Assembly (NCBI GenBank): GCA_963717725.1
Contig: CAVQWS010000018.1
Location: 28,172-92,171 of the forward strand
From: AC-32 sp963717725
GTDB lineage: Bacteria; Actinomycetota; Thermoleophilia; Gaiellales; Gaiellaceae
Direction of reading: 5' to 3'
Length of the DNA: 64,000 nt
In this document: positions 26,829 to 35,058 of the stretch, piece after piece
How positions within the stretch are numbered: the stretch's first letter is position 1
Layout: each line of letters begins with the position of its first letter
Position numbers and translations under genes: made by a program
The notes under the pieces: model-generated
Told to the model about the DNA's origin: nothing
The model's database searches: none
The model's input: the letters and a program-made list of their open reading frames with translations, nothing else

Positions 26829-26879
26829 CGCGGTCACCGGCCCGGCCCCTCCCGCCGCCGCGTGACCATGCCTAGCGGC

Positions 26880-27680
26880 CTACCGCCTTCTCTTGACCGT
26901 GACCACGAACGTAGTCCGCCCGGTATTCCCGCTCGAGTCCGTAGCCTCGCAGGTCACCTTCGTCCGGCCGATCCGGAAGCGGCTGCCGGATCTCGGGGTG
27001 CACCTAGCAACCGGGACCACCACGTCCCTGTCGTCGTGTGCGGTGACGGTGAAGCGCACGCGGCCCGTCTTGGCGCCCTTCGCTGCTCGCACCGTCTTGT
27101 TCGTCGCACCGGTGAATCTCGGTTGGGTCGTGTCGAAATCGAGCCCCGGCACGATGAGGGTTCCCGTCCACGTCTCGGGTCCTTTGCGCCCGGCATACCC
27201 CTCTTCTCCGAGGTTCCGCTCGACCGTACCGCTCCCCGATGCCCCCGCGTAGATCCCGGTGCCGCCGGTGATGCTGTAGGCCTGCGTCTCGTTGTAAATC
27301 CCCTGCTGGGCCATGCACGCGCCCTCGGCGAGCGTGAAGTGGATCTCTCCCTTCCCCGCTACGACGAAGCGGTTCGAGGAGGCGAGAGCCGTGCCGTCGC
27401 TTTGTGCACATGCCGGCGGCCCGAGGCCGACCGGGAACTCGTACTTCTCGGTCACAGCTCCAAGCCCGGGGACGAGGCCCGAGCCAGTGCGCGCTGCGCA
27501 CTCGTCTCCCGGCGCCGGCTGCGAACAGGCACCGTTCATCGAGGTCAGGCTCAGCTTTGCCCTAAGGGCGAGGTCACTGGTCGCCGACGTGGCAGTCGCG
27601 GTCGTTATTTGTGTTCCCGCGCCTGCGGCTACAACCGTCATCGCGACGGCGAGCGCCTTCCAGACGTGATGCCTCACCAT
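26880..27680 (-). CDS. Secreted protein with C-terminal HYR-type Ig-like domain
   Basis: The protein is about 266 aa from the ATG at 27680, which follows GGAGGTCAGC. The Sec signal peptide (VWKALAVAMTVVAAGAGTQI) is followed by an unrecognised middle domain of about 150 residues with YEFPVGLGPPAC and YSITGGTGIYAGASGSGTVE, resembling allene-oxide-cyclase/dirigent-like barrel motifs. The last about 80 residues are a HYR domain (RFTVTAHDDRDVVVPVARC, then RIGRTKVTCEATDSSGNTGR). Four cysteines occur in the central and C-terminal parts. It lies between dapA and dapB but in a separate transcription unit. Function unknown; probably cell-envelope or extracellular. Confidence 0.65.
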   Translation of the reverse strand: MVRHHVWKALAVAMTVVAAGAGTQITTATATSATSDLALRAKLSLTSMNGACSQPAPGDECAARTGSGLVPGLGAVTEKYEFPVGLGPPACAQSDGTALASSNRFVVAGKGEIHFTLAEGACMAQQGIYNETQAYSITGGTGIYAGASGSGTVERNLGEEGYAGRKGPETWTGTLIVPGLDFDTTQPRFTGATNKTVRAAKGAKTGRVRFTVTAHDDRDVVVPVARCTPRSGSRFRIGRTKVTCEATDSSGNTGRTTFVVTVKRRR

Positions 27681-27936
27681 GCTGACCTCCGCTTCCTGTC
27701 GGGAGAGAGGGCGAGCCCCTCTTTGCACCAGAACCCGAGAGAAGTCAGAGATGCGCTACGGCTGACGCGAGATCTAACGCCTCACAAGTATCGCACAGAT
27801 TGTGACGACTTACACGAATCTCGCTCGCTTCAGCGCCTGCCCACGAAGGCCATATCTCCGTCCTCCCATCCAGGGGTTCCTAATGGACGGAGCGAGTCTG
27901 TGACGCGGGTTGGTGTGACGAATTCGTGCCTGGTCG
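27681..27936. other. Intergenic region upstream of the secreted HYR gene
   Basis: 256 bp between dapB and the HYR-protein gene, both on the minus strand. AT content is higher than in the surroundings. A short dyad CACAGATTGTG lies at about 27792, near where a promoter for the HYR gene would be expected, with GATACT-like sequence next to it. No gene seen. Confidence 0.35.
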
Positions 27937-28551
27937 TCAGCCGAGCTCGAGGATGCTCTCGAGGCCCGTCGTCAACCCCGGCGGCAGCGCGGGCAGCTTC
28001 TCCAGCGCCAGCAGCACGCCCGGCACGTACGCCTCGCGCGAAAACGCGTCGTGTCGGATCGTCAGCAGCTGGCCCTCGCCGCCGAGCAGCACCTCCTGGT
28101 GGGCGACCAGGCCCGGAAGCCGCACCGAGTGGATCGGCGGCTCGCCGGGAAGCAGCTCAGCGGTCGCCTTGGCCGTGCCCGACGGCGCGTCCTTCTTCGC
28201 CTCCGCGTGCAGCTCGACGATCTCCGCCCGCGGAAGGTATCTCGCCGCCTCGGCCGCGAGCCGCAGCATCAGGACCGCGCCGATCGCGAAGTTCGGCGCG
28301 ACGAACAGCACCAGACCGCGCTCCGCGGCCAGCTCCCCCAGCGGCGCGGGATCCCAGCCGCTCGTGCCGACGACACAGGGCACGCCGGCCTCGAGCGCCG
28401 CCCGCACGTTCGCCTCGACGGCGTCGGGGCCGGTGAAGTCCACCATCGCCTCCGCCTCCGGCAGCTCGACGAGCTCGTGCCCGGCGGACTCCAGCGCCGG
28501 CGCCAGCACCGAGCCGACCTTGCCGCCGCGGCCGTTGAGCGTGATCTTCAC
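27937..28551 (-). CDS. dapB: 4-hydroxy-tetrahydrodipicolinate reductase (short form)
   Basis: NAD(P)H-dependent reductase that follows DapA in lysine/DAP synthesis. At 204 residues it is about 40-60 shorter than E. coli DapB; the shortening falls between the Rossmann GRGGKVGS loop (residues 7-14) and MVDFTGPDAV. The active-site segment ELHAEAKKDAPSGTA keeps the residues that align with E. coli His159 and Lys163, although the usual double His is a single one. VVGTSGWDPA and VAPNFAIGAVLMLRLA are also typical. The GTG start at 28551 overlaps the M16 peptidase stop by 4 bp. The context (peptidase M16 then dapB) is conserved in actinobacteria. Confidence 0.9.
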   Translation of the reverse strand: MKITLNGRGGKVGSVLAPALESAGHELVELPEAEAMVDFTGPDAVEANVRAALEAGVPCVVGTSGWDPAPLGELAAERGLVLFVAPNFAIGAVLMLRLAAEAARYLPRAEIVELHAEAKKDAPSGTAKATAELLPGEPPIHSVRLPGLVAHQEVLLGGEGQLLTIRHDAFSREAYVPGVLLALEKLPALPPGLTTGLESILELG

Positions 28552-29840
28552 GCGGCGCGCGAGAGCCCGGGGTTCACGTGCTCGATCGCCTCGAGGAAGA
28601 GCTCCTCGCGCGGCCCGATCCCGGCGGCCGAGAGCTTCTCCGGCGCGAGCAGCACCTCGGCCAGCTCGGCCAGCGCGTCGGGCTCGACGGCGTCGATCTC
28701 GGCCATGATCCGGTCGATCGAGAGCAGCTCGGTGTCGGTGATCAGCGACTTGCCGAGCCGGCTCATGCGGTTCGAGGTCGACTCCATCGAGAGCAGGATC
28801 CGCCCCTTCAGGTTCTCCTTCGCCCGCTCGAGCTCGTCGGGCCGCACGTTGCCGCCGGCGATGTCGGCGATCTGCTCGCTCGCGATCTCGAGGCAGGCCG
28901 AGACGTTGTCCTCGCGCGTGCCGATGTAGATGCCGATCTGGCCGGTGTCGGTGTACTGCGAGGCGAAGCTGTAGACCGCGTAGGCCATGCCGCGCTTCTC
29001 GCGGATCTCCTGGAAGAGCCGCGACGAGGCCGAGCCGCCGAGGATCCCGTCGAGCAGCGAGGCCGCGAAGCGGCGCCGGTCGGTGCGGGCGATCCCGGGG
29101 GCGGCGATGCAGACGTGGTACTGCTCGGTGTCCTTGCGCTGGAAGCGCAGGCTCGGAGGCGGCGGCTTGACCAGCGCCGGTCGCACCTTCGGGCCCTTGC
29201 GGACAGCGGCGCTCGCGCGGCGCTGCGCGCGCACGAGCGACCGCTCGAAGTCCTCGTGCTTCATGTTCCCGGCGGCGGCCACGACCACGTTGCCGGGCAC
29301 GTACATCGAGCGGTGGTAGGCCGAGATCGAGCGGCGGGTGACGCTCGAGATCACCTCGGCGCGCCCGATCACCGGCCGGCCGAGCGGATGCGTGCCGAAG
29401 GTCGCCTCGGAGATCAGGTCGTGCACGAGCTCCTGCGGCTGGTCCTCGTACATCGCGATCTCCTCGAGCACGACCTCGCGCTCGGCGTCGAGCTCGGCAA
29501 AGGCTGGCGCAAAGACCATCTCGCCCATCACGTCCAGCGCAACCTCGAGCTTTTCGTCGGGAACGCGCGCGTAGACGACGGTGTGCTCGCGGGAGGTGGC
29601 GGCATTCAGCTCGCCGCCGAGGCCGTCGAAGGTCTCAGCGATCTCCTGCGCGCTGTAGCTGGCCGTGCCCTTGAAGAGCAGGTGCTCGATGAAGTGCGAG
29701 ATGCCCGCCTTCGCGTCGGTCTCGTCACGTGAGCCCGCGCCGATCCAGAAGCCGATCGCGACCGAGCGTACGTGCGCGAGGCGCTCCGAGATGACGCGCT
29801 CGCCCGAGTCCAGCTCCGTGAGCACGTACTTCTGCTGCAC
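28548..29840 (-). CDS. M16 family zinc peptidase (processing-peptidase-like)
   Basis: A 430-residue metallopeptidase of the insulinase/pitrilysin clan. The inverted zinc motif HFIEH (in AGISHFIEHLLFKGT, about residues 49-53) and the distal glutamate in EREVVLEEIAMYED are present, so this is the catalytic type. The inactive C-terminal half shows LLDGILGGSASSRLFQEIRE and GMAYAVYSFASQYTDTG. It starts with GTG at 29840 and overlaps dapB by 4 bp. Homologues lie just downstream of pnp in many actinobacteria; here four genes separate them. The physiological substrate is unknown. Confidence 0.92.
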   Translation of the reverse strand: MQQKYVLTELDSGERVISERLAHVRSVAIGFWIGAGSRDETDAKAGISHFIEHLLFKGTASYSAQEIAETFDGLGGELNAATSREHTVVYARVPDEKLEVALDVMGEMVFAPAFAELDAEREVVLEEIAMYEDQPQELVHDLISEATFGTHPLGRPVIGRAEVISSVTRRSISAYHRSMYVPGNVVVAAAGNMKHEDFERSLVRAQRRASAAVRKGPKVRPALVKPPPPSLRFQRKDTEQYHVCIAAPGIARTDRRRFAASLLDGILGGSASSRLFQEIREKRGMAYAVYSFASQYTDTGQIGIYIGTREDNVSACLEIASEQIADIAGGNVRPDELERAKENLKGRILLSMESTSNRMSRLGKSLITDTELLSIDRIMAEIDAVEPDALAELAEVLLAPEKLSAAGIGPREELFLEAIEHVNPGLSRAA

Positions 29841-29881
29841 GGGCAGATCGTACTCGCGCGCACCGCAGCTAGGCTCGTGGC

Positions 29882-30215
29882 GTGGAGTTCGAGGACTCGG
29901 TGGAGGCGGCGGTCGAGACGCTGCCGGACGATCTGCGCGAGGCGATGTCGAACGTGGCGATCGTGGTCGAGGACGAGCCGCCGGCGGGCGAGCCGCTGCT
30001 CGGCCTCTACGAAGGAATCCCGCTCACCGCCCGCACGAGCTACTACGCCGGCGCGGCGCCGGACAAGATCTCGATCTACCGCGGCCCGCTCGAGCGGCTC
30101 TACGGCCACGATCCCCGAGCTGCTGCAGCGGCAGATCCGCCGCGTAGTACTGCACGAGATCGCACACCACTTCGGGATCAGCGACGAGCGGCTGGTCGAG
30201 CTCGACCGTTACTGA
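29882..30215 (+). CDS. Zincin-like metallopeptidase (MMP family, COG3824), frameshifted
   Basis: A small cytoplasmic protein of about 110 residues in the 'possible zinc metallopeptidase' family. It begins with GTG at 29882 (EFEDSVEAAVETLPDDLREA), with the family core PLLGLYEGIPLT and KISIYRGPLERLYG. The zinc site VLHEIAHHFGISDERL (HExxH) follows. The two halves lie in different frames: HDP must continue as ELLQRQIRRVVLHEIAHH. Removing one C from the CCCC run at 30113-30116 restores the full protein. The last 7 bp overlap the end of the convergent dsbA-like gene. The zinc site is intact, which argues for a sequencing error rather than decay. Confidence 0.8.
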
Positions 30216-31003
30216 GCGAGCGCCGCGTCGATCGCGGTCTTCATCTCTTCGGACGAAGGCTCGCGCCCCGGCGAGACCACGGTGAGCTTGCCGCCGCTCG
30301 GGCCGACGAGAACGGTCGGCGTGCCGGAGAGGCCGTCACGGGTGGCCTCGGAGTCGTACGTCTTCGCCTGGTCGGCCGCGGCGGAGCTCTTCGCCGCCGC
30401 CTGCAGGGCGGCCACGTTCACGCCCGGGATGCTCTTCGCCGCGGAGGCGACCATGGTGTCGTCGAGCCAGCCGCCATCCTCCGGGCCCTGATTGAAATAG
30501 AGCAACTGCGCGAAGTTGAAGGCGCGGTTCTGCTTGCTCGCCGCGATCATGCCGAGCCGGCCACGCTGGGAGTCGACGCCGCTGCCGATGATTGCCACCG
30601 GCCGCGCGATCACCTTGAGCTTGCCGGCGCGCACGTACTGGTCGATCACCGAAGGCATCACGTTCGTCTCGAAGTCACGGCAGACCGGGCACTGGAGGTC
30701 GATGTACTCGACCATCGTGGCGGGCGCGCTCGCCTTGCCGAGGACGTCGCCCTGCTGCGGGATGCCGGCGAACTGCTTCGCGATCACGCCCGCGTCCGGG
30801 AGGACGGTGGCGTTCGTCGAGCCGCCCTTCGAATCGTTGCCGCCCAGCGCGACGACGGCCACCACGACGATCGCAATCACGACGATCGCCGCGAGCGCGC
30901 CGCCGAGCACGAGCGGCGAGGCCTTGCGCCCTCCGGTGCTCCGGGTCGGTGGCCGCTGGACGGCCTGCTGCCGCTGACGCCGTGCTTGCTTGCCGCTGGT
31001 CAT
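30209..31003 (-). CDS. DsbA-like thiol-disulfide oxidoreductase, membrane-anchored
   Basis: An extracytoplasmic thioredoxin-fold protein of 264 residues. The basic cytoplasmic tail (about 1-28) precedes a single transmembrane anchor (VLGGALAAIVVIAIVVVAVV, about 32-53). The thioredoxin domain (about 85-264) has the active site CPVC at 105-108 in YIDLQCPVCRDFE, an inserted helical domain, and the cis-proline loop LSGTPTVLVG. It probably introduces disulfides into secreted proteins. The ATG overlaps the dsbB-like gene by 4 bp, so oxidase and reoxidising partner are co-translated. The family is Thioredoxin_4/DsbA_2. Confidence 0.92.
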   Translation of the reverse strand: MTSGKQARRQRQQAVQRPPTRSTGGRKASPLVLGGALAAIVVIAIVVVAVVALGGNDSKGGSTNATVLPDAGVIAKQFAGIPQQGDVLGKASAPATMVEYIDLQCPVCRDFETNVMPSVIDQYVRAGKLKVIARPVAIIGSGVDSQRGRLGMIAASKQNRAFNFAQLLYFNQGPEDGGWLDDTMVASAAKSIPGVNVAALQAAAKSSAAADQAKTYDSEATRDGLSGTPTVLVGPSGGKLTVVSPGREPSSEEMKTAIDAALAQ

Positions 31004-31566
31004 GGCTCGCTAACGCTACCCAGAGACGGCGCGGGCAAGGCAGAGAGGAGCAGGAAGGCGAAGCAGAGCGCGAAGCCGGTCAGCGCGAGCACTGGGATCG
31101 TCACGTAGCCGAACTCCTCGATCCACTTCGTCGCGCAGCCGCCCGGCGCCGAGATCAGGCACGCCTTCGCCTGCTCGACGACGCCGTTCTCGACCAGCAG
31201 GTGGTACACCGAGACACCCGCGCCGACAAGCGGCAGGGGCAGCAGGTAGCGCGCCACCCGGCGGTCGTTGGCGAGCGCCGCCAGGAGCGTGATGATCGAG
31301 AGCGGGTACATGCAGATTCGCTGGTACCAGCAGAGCTCGCACGGGATGAAGCCCGCGATCTCGGAGAAGAAGAGGCTGCCGCCAGTCGCGATCGAGGAGA
31401 CGAGGAAGACGCACCACAGCTCGTAGCCCTCGAGCGTCCACCGCAGCCAGTCGCCCGGCCGGCGCCACCCGACGAGCCACGCCACGCCCACGAGGAGCAG
31501 CAGCACCGCGAGCACCTGCCCGGCGACGCCCAGCGACGCGAGGATGACGATCACGTCGTGCGTCAT
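31000..31566 (-). CDS. DsbB/BdbC-like disulfide bond formation protein
   Basis: Quinone-linked membrane protein that reoxidises DsbA. The 188-residue protein has an extra N-terminal helix (VIVILASLGVAGQVLAVLLL) and then the four-helix DsbB core. The first redox pair is C76/C79 in IPCELCWYQRICMYPL, the family signature, and the second pair C136/C144 is in KACLISAPGGC on the next outer loop. GYVTIPVLALTGF marks the last helix. It overlaps both the gene before it and the dsbA-like gene after it by 4 bp. The gene symbol is left empty because DsbB and BdbC subtypes are hard to separate. Confidence 0.92.
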   Translation of the reverse strand: MTHDVIVILASLGVAGQVLAVLLLLVGVAWLVGWRRPGDWLRWTLEGYELWCVFLVSSIATGGSLFFSEIAGFIPCELCWYQRICMYPLSIITLLAALANDRRVARYLLPLPLVGAGVSVYHLLVENGVVEQAKACLISAPGGCATKWIEEFGYVTIPVLALTGFALCFAFLLLSALPAPSLGSVSEP

Positions 31567-32057
31567 CGCGGCTTCTCGAAGACGCGGCTCGCCTTGTAGT
31601 CGACCAGGATCCGCGCCTGCCGCTTGCGCTCGAGAACGGTGAGCCGCGTGAAGCCCACCACCGACATCACGGCGAGCCCCGCGAGGATCCCGGCCAGGAA
31701 GGCTGCGAGCGGGGGCTGCAGCACGAGCGCGATCGCAGTCAGCGCGGTCAGGCCGATCGTGCTCGGATACGCGGCCTCGGCCAGGCCGTGCCAGCGTCCT
31801 TGCATCCGAGCGGCCTCCGGTGCCGGCTCGGGATTCGCGAACTTCGCCCTCGACCGTGCCGGCCGGCCGCCGCCGTAGACCGAGAGCAGAACGATCGCGG
31901 CGCCGAATGCGACCAGTCCGAGCGCCGGCCCGAAGTCGACGCCACGGGCGACGGCAGCGCCGGTGCCCGCCACCGCGAGCAACCCACGCAGGGCAGCGAT
32001 CAGGAGCGCCTGCTCTCTCGCCTCGACGAGGGCCGGCGCTCCTGCTCGCGTTTCCAC
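31563..32057 (-). CDS. Membrane protein of unknown function between pnp and dsbB
   Basis: The protein is about 164 aa from the GTG at 32057, one base after the pnp stop codon. Four hydrophobic segments are seen in two pairs: ALRGLLAVAGTGAAVARG and ALGLVAFGAAIVLLSVYGGG, then IGLTALTAIALVLQPPLAAF and ILAGLAVMSVVGF. A basic loop with RPARSRAKFANPEP lies between the pairs. The C-terminus LTVLERKRQARILVDYKASR is basic and cytoplasmic. It overlaps dsbB by 4 bp. I do not know the family; its place suggests a helper of the disulfide pathway or a passenger of the pnp operon. Confidence 0.7.
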   Translation of the reverse strand: METRAGAPALVEAREQALLIAALRGLLAVAGTGAAVARGVDFGPALGLVAFGAAIVLLSVYGGGRPARSRAKFANPEPAPEAARMQGRWHGLAEAAYPSTIGLTALTAIALVLQPPLAAFLAGILAGLAVMSVVGFTRLTVLERKRQARILVDYKASRVFEKPR

Positions 32058-32058
32058 C

Positions 32059-34557
32059 TCAGCGGTCGCGACCGCCGCCACGGCCACGGCCGCCGCCGCG
32101 ACCTCCGCGGCCACGGTCGCCGTCGCGGCGCGGCGGACGCTCCTCACGCTCGCGCGGAGGCGCGTCCTTCGCCCGCTCGATCAGCTCCTCGGGCTGGACG
32201 AGGTTGCCGTTCTCGTGCTTGGCGACGAGTTTCAGGCCGATCCGGCCACGGTCCTTGTCCACCTCCTGGACGATCACGTCGAGCGTGTCGCCACGCGCGA
32301 TCACGTCCTCGATGTGGGCAACGCGCCCGGGGCCGACGTTGGAGACGTGGAGCAGGCCGTCGGTGCCCTTCTTCAGCTCGACGAAGGCGCCGAACTCCGT
32401 CGTCTTGACCACGCGGCCGGTGTAGGTGTCCCCCACCTCCGGCTCCTTCGTGATCGACTCGACCGCGGCGATCGCGGCATTGGCCTTCTCGCCGTCGGTC
32501 GCGTAGATCAGGATCGTGCCGTCCTCCTCGATGTCGATCTGGACCTCGTAGTCGGCCTCGAGCGAGCGGATCGTCTCGCCGCCCTTGCCGATCACCATCC
32601 CGATCTTCTCGGGGTCGATCTTGACCGTCGAGATCCGCGGTGCATGCTCCGGGAGCTCCGTCCGGCTCTCGGGGATCGTCTCGGCCATCCGGTCGAGGAT
32701 GAACTCGCGGGCCTGCTTCGCCTGGGCGAGCGCGTTCCGCATGATCTCCTGCGTGACGCCGGTGATCTTGATGTCCATCTGCAGGGCGGTGATGCCGTCA
32801 CGCGAGCCGGCGACCTTGAAGTCCATGTCACCGAGGTGGTCCTCGGCGCCCTGGATGTCGGTCAGGATCACGTAGTCGTCGCCCTCCTTGACGAGGCCCA
32901 TCGCGATCCCGCCCACGGGTGCCTTGATCGGCACGCCCGCGTCCTGGAGCGCGAGGGTCGAGCCGCAGACCGAGCCCATCGAGGACGATCCGTTCGACTC
33001 CAGCGTCTCGGAGACGATCCGGATCGTGTACGGGAAGTCCTCGAGCGACGGGATCATCGGCTCGAGCGCCCGCTGCGCGAGCGCGCCGTGGCCGATGTCG
33101 CGCCGCTTCGGGCCGCGCATGAAGCCCGTCTCCCCGACCGAGTAGGGCGGGAAGTTGTAGTGGTGCATGTAGCGCCGGTCGGTCTCCAGGGAGAGGTCGT
33201 CGATGCGCTGCCCCTCCTTGGCCGTGCCCAGCGTCAGCAGCGAGAGGATCTGCGTCTGGCCGCGGGTGAAGAGCGCCGAGCCGTGCGTGCGCGGGCTGAC
33301 GCCCACCTCGCACGTGATCGCGCGGATCTCCTCCGGCTCGCGGCCGTCCGGGCGCCGCTTGTCGACGGCGATCTTGCGCCGGACGAGCTCTTTGTAGATC
33401 GACTCGGCGGCCTTCTTGATCTGCTGCCGGGTGATCGAGTCCTTGACCACCGGCGAGTCCTCGTCCGACGCGGGCGCGCCGGCCGGGAACGGCAGCTGGA
33501 TCTCCTCTTCGATCCGGTCGAAGAGCAGGCTGCGCTTGGCCGACTTGAGCTCCTTCGAGTCCTGCTCGGCCTCGGTCAGCGCCTTCAGCTCGTCCTCGAA
33601 CTGGTCTCGCACCGGGGCCAGCACGGCCTCGAGGCGCTGCCGCTCCAGGATCAGCGCGAGGCTCGAGCGCACCTGGATCTGGCGCCTGATGTCGTCCTCG
33701 GTCGAGTCCATCGAAAGCTGCGGCGAGAGCTCCGTGACGAGCTCCTCGACGGCCGTTCCGGCCTCGCGCAGACCTTCGGCGCCGATCCGCTCCTGGATCC
33801 GAGGGGCGTGCTCGCGCTCCAGCTCCTCGGTCAGCTCGGGATCGAGCCACTTCTCCTTGCCGACCTGGCGGCGCAAATCCTCCTGCGCCTCGCAGATCTT
33901 CACGATCTCGCGGTGCGCGAGCTCGAACGCCTCGAGCATCGTCGCCTCGGGCACCTCGTCGGCGCCGGCCTCGATCATCGTCAGCGCGTCCTTGCTGCCG
34001 ACGACGACCAGGTCGAGCGTGCTCTCCTCCTCCAGCGACGGCAGCGGCGGGTTGACGACGAACTCGCCGTCGATCCGGCCGATGCGGACGGCCCCGACCG
34101 GGCCCATGAAGGGCAGCGGCGAGACCATCAACGCCGCGGAGGCGCCGTTGATGCAGAGGATGTCGTGGGCGGTGACGAGGTCGGCCGACAGGGTCGTGCA
34201 GACCACGTGCACCTCGTTCTTGTAGCCCTTCGGCCAGAGCGGCCGGATCGGGCGGTCGATCATGCGCGCGGTCAGGATCGCGCGCTCGCTGGCGCGGCCC
34301 TCGCGCTTGAAGAAGCCGCCGGGGATCTTCCCGGCCGCGTACATCCGCTCCTCGACGTCGACGGTCAGCGGGAAGAAGTCGGCGCCCTCGCGGGCCTCCA
34401 TCCGTCCCGTCGCGGCCGCGAGCACCATCGTCTCGCCCGAGCGGACGACGACGGCGCCGTCGGCCTGCTTGGCCATCTTGCCGGATTCGAAGGTCAGCTC
34501 CTGGTCGCCGACGGTGACGGACACCGTCGCGACGCGGGGCTCAGTCGTTGTTGCCAT
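32059..34557 (-). CDS. pnp: Polyribonucleotide nucleotidyltransferase (PNPase)
   Basis: 3'-5' phosphorolytic exoribonuclease. The 832 residues exceed the usual 700-750. Two RNase PH domains (about 10-230 and about 330-560) flank an all-helical linker. RMIDRPIRPLWPKGY, INGASAALMVSPLPFMGPVG and TRGQTQILSLLTLGTAKEGQ are typical. The KH domain has VIGKGGETIRSLEADY, and S1 starts at GDTYTGRVVKTTEFGAFVEL. A 40-residue Arg/Gly/Asp tail (ERPPRRDGDRGRGGRGGG...) follows S1; it resembles RNA-binding RGG tails. The ATG follows a GGAGG box that can be masked by an upstream structure (34564-34640). The gene lies downstream of rpsO, as in most bacteria. Confidence 0.97.
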   Translation of the reverse strand: MATTTEPRVATVSVTVGDQELTFESGKMAKQADGAVVVRSGETMVLAAATGRMEAREGADFFPLTVDVEERMYAAGKIPGGFFKREGRASERAILTARMIDRPIRPLWPKGYKNEVHVVCTTLSADLVTAHDILCINGASAALMVSPLPFMGPVGAVRIGRIDGEFVVNPPLPSLEEESTLDLVVVGSKDALTMIEAGADEVPEATMLEAFELAHREIVKICEAQEDLRRQVGKEKWLDPELTEELEREHAPRIQERIGAEGLREAGTAVEELVTELSPQLSMDSTEDDIRRQIQVRSSLALILERQRLEAVLAPVRDQFEDELKALTEAEQDSKELKSAKRSLLFDRIEEEIQLPFPAGAPASDEDSPVVKDSITRQQIKKAAESIYKELVRRKIAVDKRRPDGREPEEIRAITCEVGVSPRTHGSALFTRGQTQILSLLTLGTAKEGQRIDDLSLETDRRYMHHYNFPPYSVGETGFMRGPKRRDIGHGALAQRALEPMIPSLEDFPYTIRIVSETLESNGSSSMGSVCGSTLALQDAGVPIKAPVGGIAMGLVKEGDDYVILTDIQGAEDHLGDMDFKVAGSRDGITALQMDIKITGVTQEIMRNALAQAKQAREFILDRMAETIPESRTELPEHAPRISTVKIDPEKIGMVIGKGGETIRSLEADYEVQIDIEEDGTILIYATDGEKANAAIAAVESITKEPEVGDTYTGRVVKTTEFGAFVELKKGTDGLLHVSNVGPGRVAHIEDVIARGDTLDVIVQEVDKDRGRIGLKLVAKHENGNLVQPEELIERAKDAPPREREERPPRRDGDRGRGGRGGGRGRGGGRDR

Positions 34558-34563
34558 GTGGTT

Positions 34564-34640
34564 CCTCCACTTCTTGGGGAGAGTGGAGGTTTGAGTCAGC
34601 TCCGGCTCACGGCCGAGGCTCGCTCAAACTTCCACCCTCC
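34564..34640 (-). promoter_or_regulatory. Two competing RNA structures in the rpsO-pnp intergenic leader
   Basis: Structure A is an 18-bp stem between 34623-34640 and 34578-34595 (one mismatch, one G-U pair) with a 27-nt loop that may fold further. Structure B pairs the eight bases at 34582-34589, part of the 3' arm of A, with 34564-34571, which contains the GGAGG ribosome-binding site of pnp (34568-34564); the loop is 10 nt. A and B cannot form together because they share the CCTCCACT segment. If A forms the site is free; if its 5' arm is removed, B can mask it. The E. coli rpsO-pnp region also has a processing stem used in PNPase autoregulation. Confidence 0.7.
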
Positions 34641-34667
34641 GGCGGTTGGTTGTGGTTCCTGGTCGGC

Positions 34668-34937
34668 CTACCTCCTCAGGCCGAGCTCCTGGATGAGGGC
34701 GCGGTAGCCCTCGAGGTTGCGCTTCTGCAGGTACTGCAGGAGCCGGCGCCGGCGACCGACGAGCTTGAGCAGGCCGCGGCGCGAGTAGTGGTCTTTCGGG
34801 TGCGTGCGCAGGTGCTCGGTCAACTCGTTGATGCGGGCGGTGAGGAGCGCGATCTGCACGTCAGCGGAGCCAGTGTCCTGGTCGTTGCTGCCGTGCTTGC
34901 CGACGATTTCCTGTTTCGCTTCCTTGGTCAGGGTCAA
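34668..34937 (-). CDS. rpsO: 30S ribosomal protein S15
   Basis: An 89-residue protein with the whole S15 fold: TKEAKQEIVGKHGSNDQDTG, then ADVQIALLTARINELTEHLR, THPKDHYSRRGLLKLVGRRR and RLLQYLQKRNLEGYRALIQE. It binds 16S rRNA at helices 20-22. Translation starts at TTG (34937-34935), preceded by AAGGAGG at good spacing; TTG rather than ATG suggests deliberately moderated translation. A 6-bp hairpin (CGAGAC/GTCTCG, 35002-35017) lies in its leader and might take part in S15 autocontrol, which is not proven by sequence. pnp follows after 110 bp. Confidence 0.97.
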   Translation of the reverse strand: MTLTKEAKQEIVGKHGSNDQDTGSADVQIALLTARINELTEHLRTHPKDHYSRRGLLKLVGRRRRLLQYLQKRNLEGYRALIQELGLRR

Positions 34938-35058
34938 CTTGTCCTCCTTCTACAGCGACTCCGCAATCCAAGCCCGCCGCGAGGAAGCACACGCAAACGG
35001 CCGAGACTGCGGTCTCGCGGAAGGGTAGCAACCGGCGGGAAACCGCATGGAGAGACGG

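Noticed and set aside
27780..27800. A CRP/FNR-like dyad (CACAGATTGTG) upstream of the HYR gene
   Set aside because: Too short and degenerate; no regulator is identifiable nearby.
30113..30215. A true pseudogene call for the MMP peptidase and the other frameshifted genes
   Set aside because: Motifs on both sides of each break are intact and single-base changes in short homopolymers restore them; sequencing error is simpler.
31963..34707. A 914-codon open frame antisense to pnp
   Set aside because: Leu/Asp/Arg-rich shadow of pnp with no motif, no start signal and no independent gene space.
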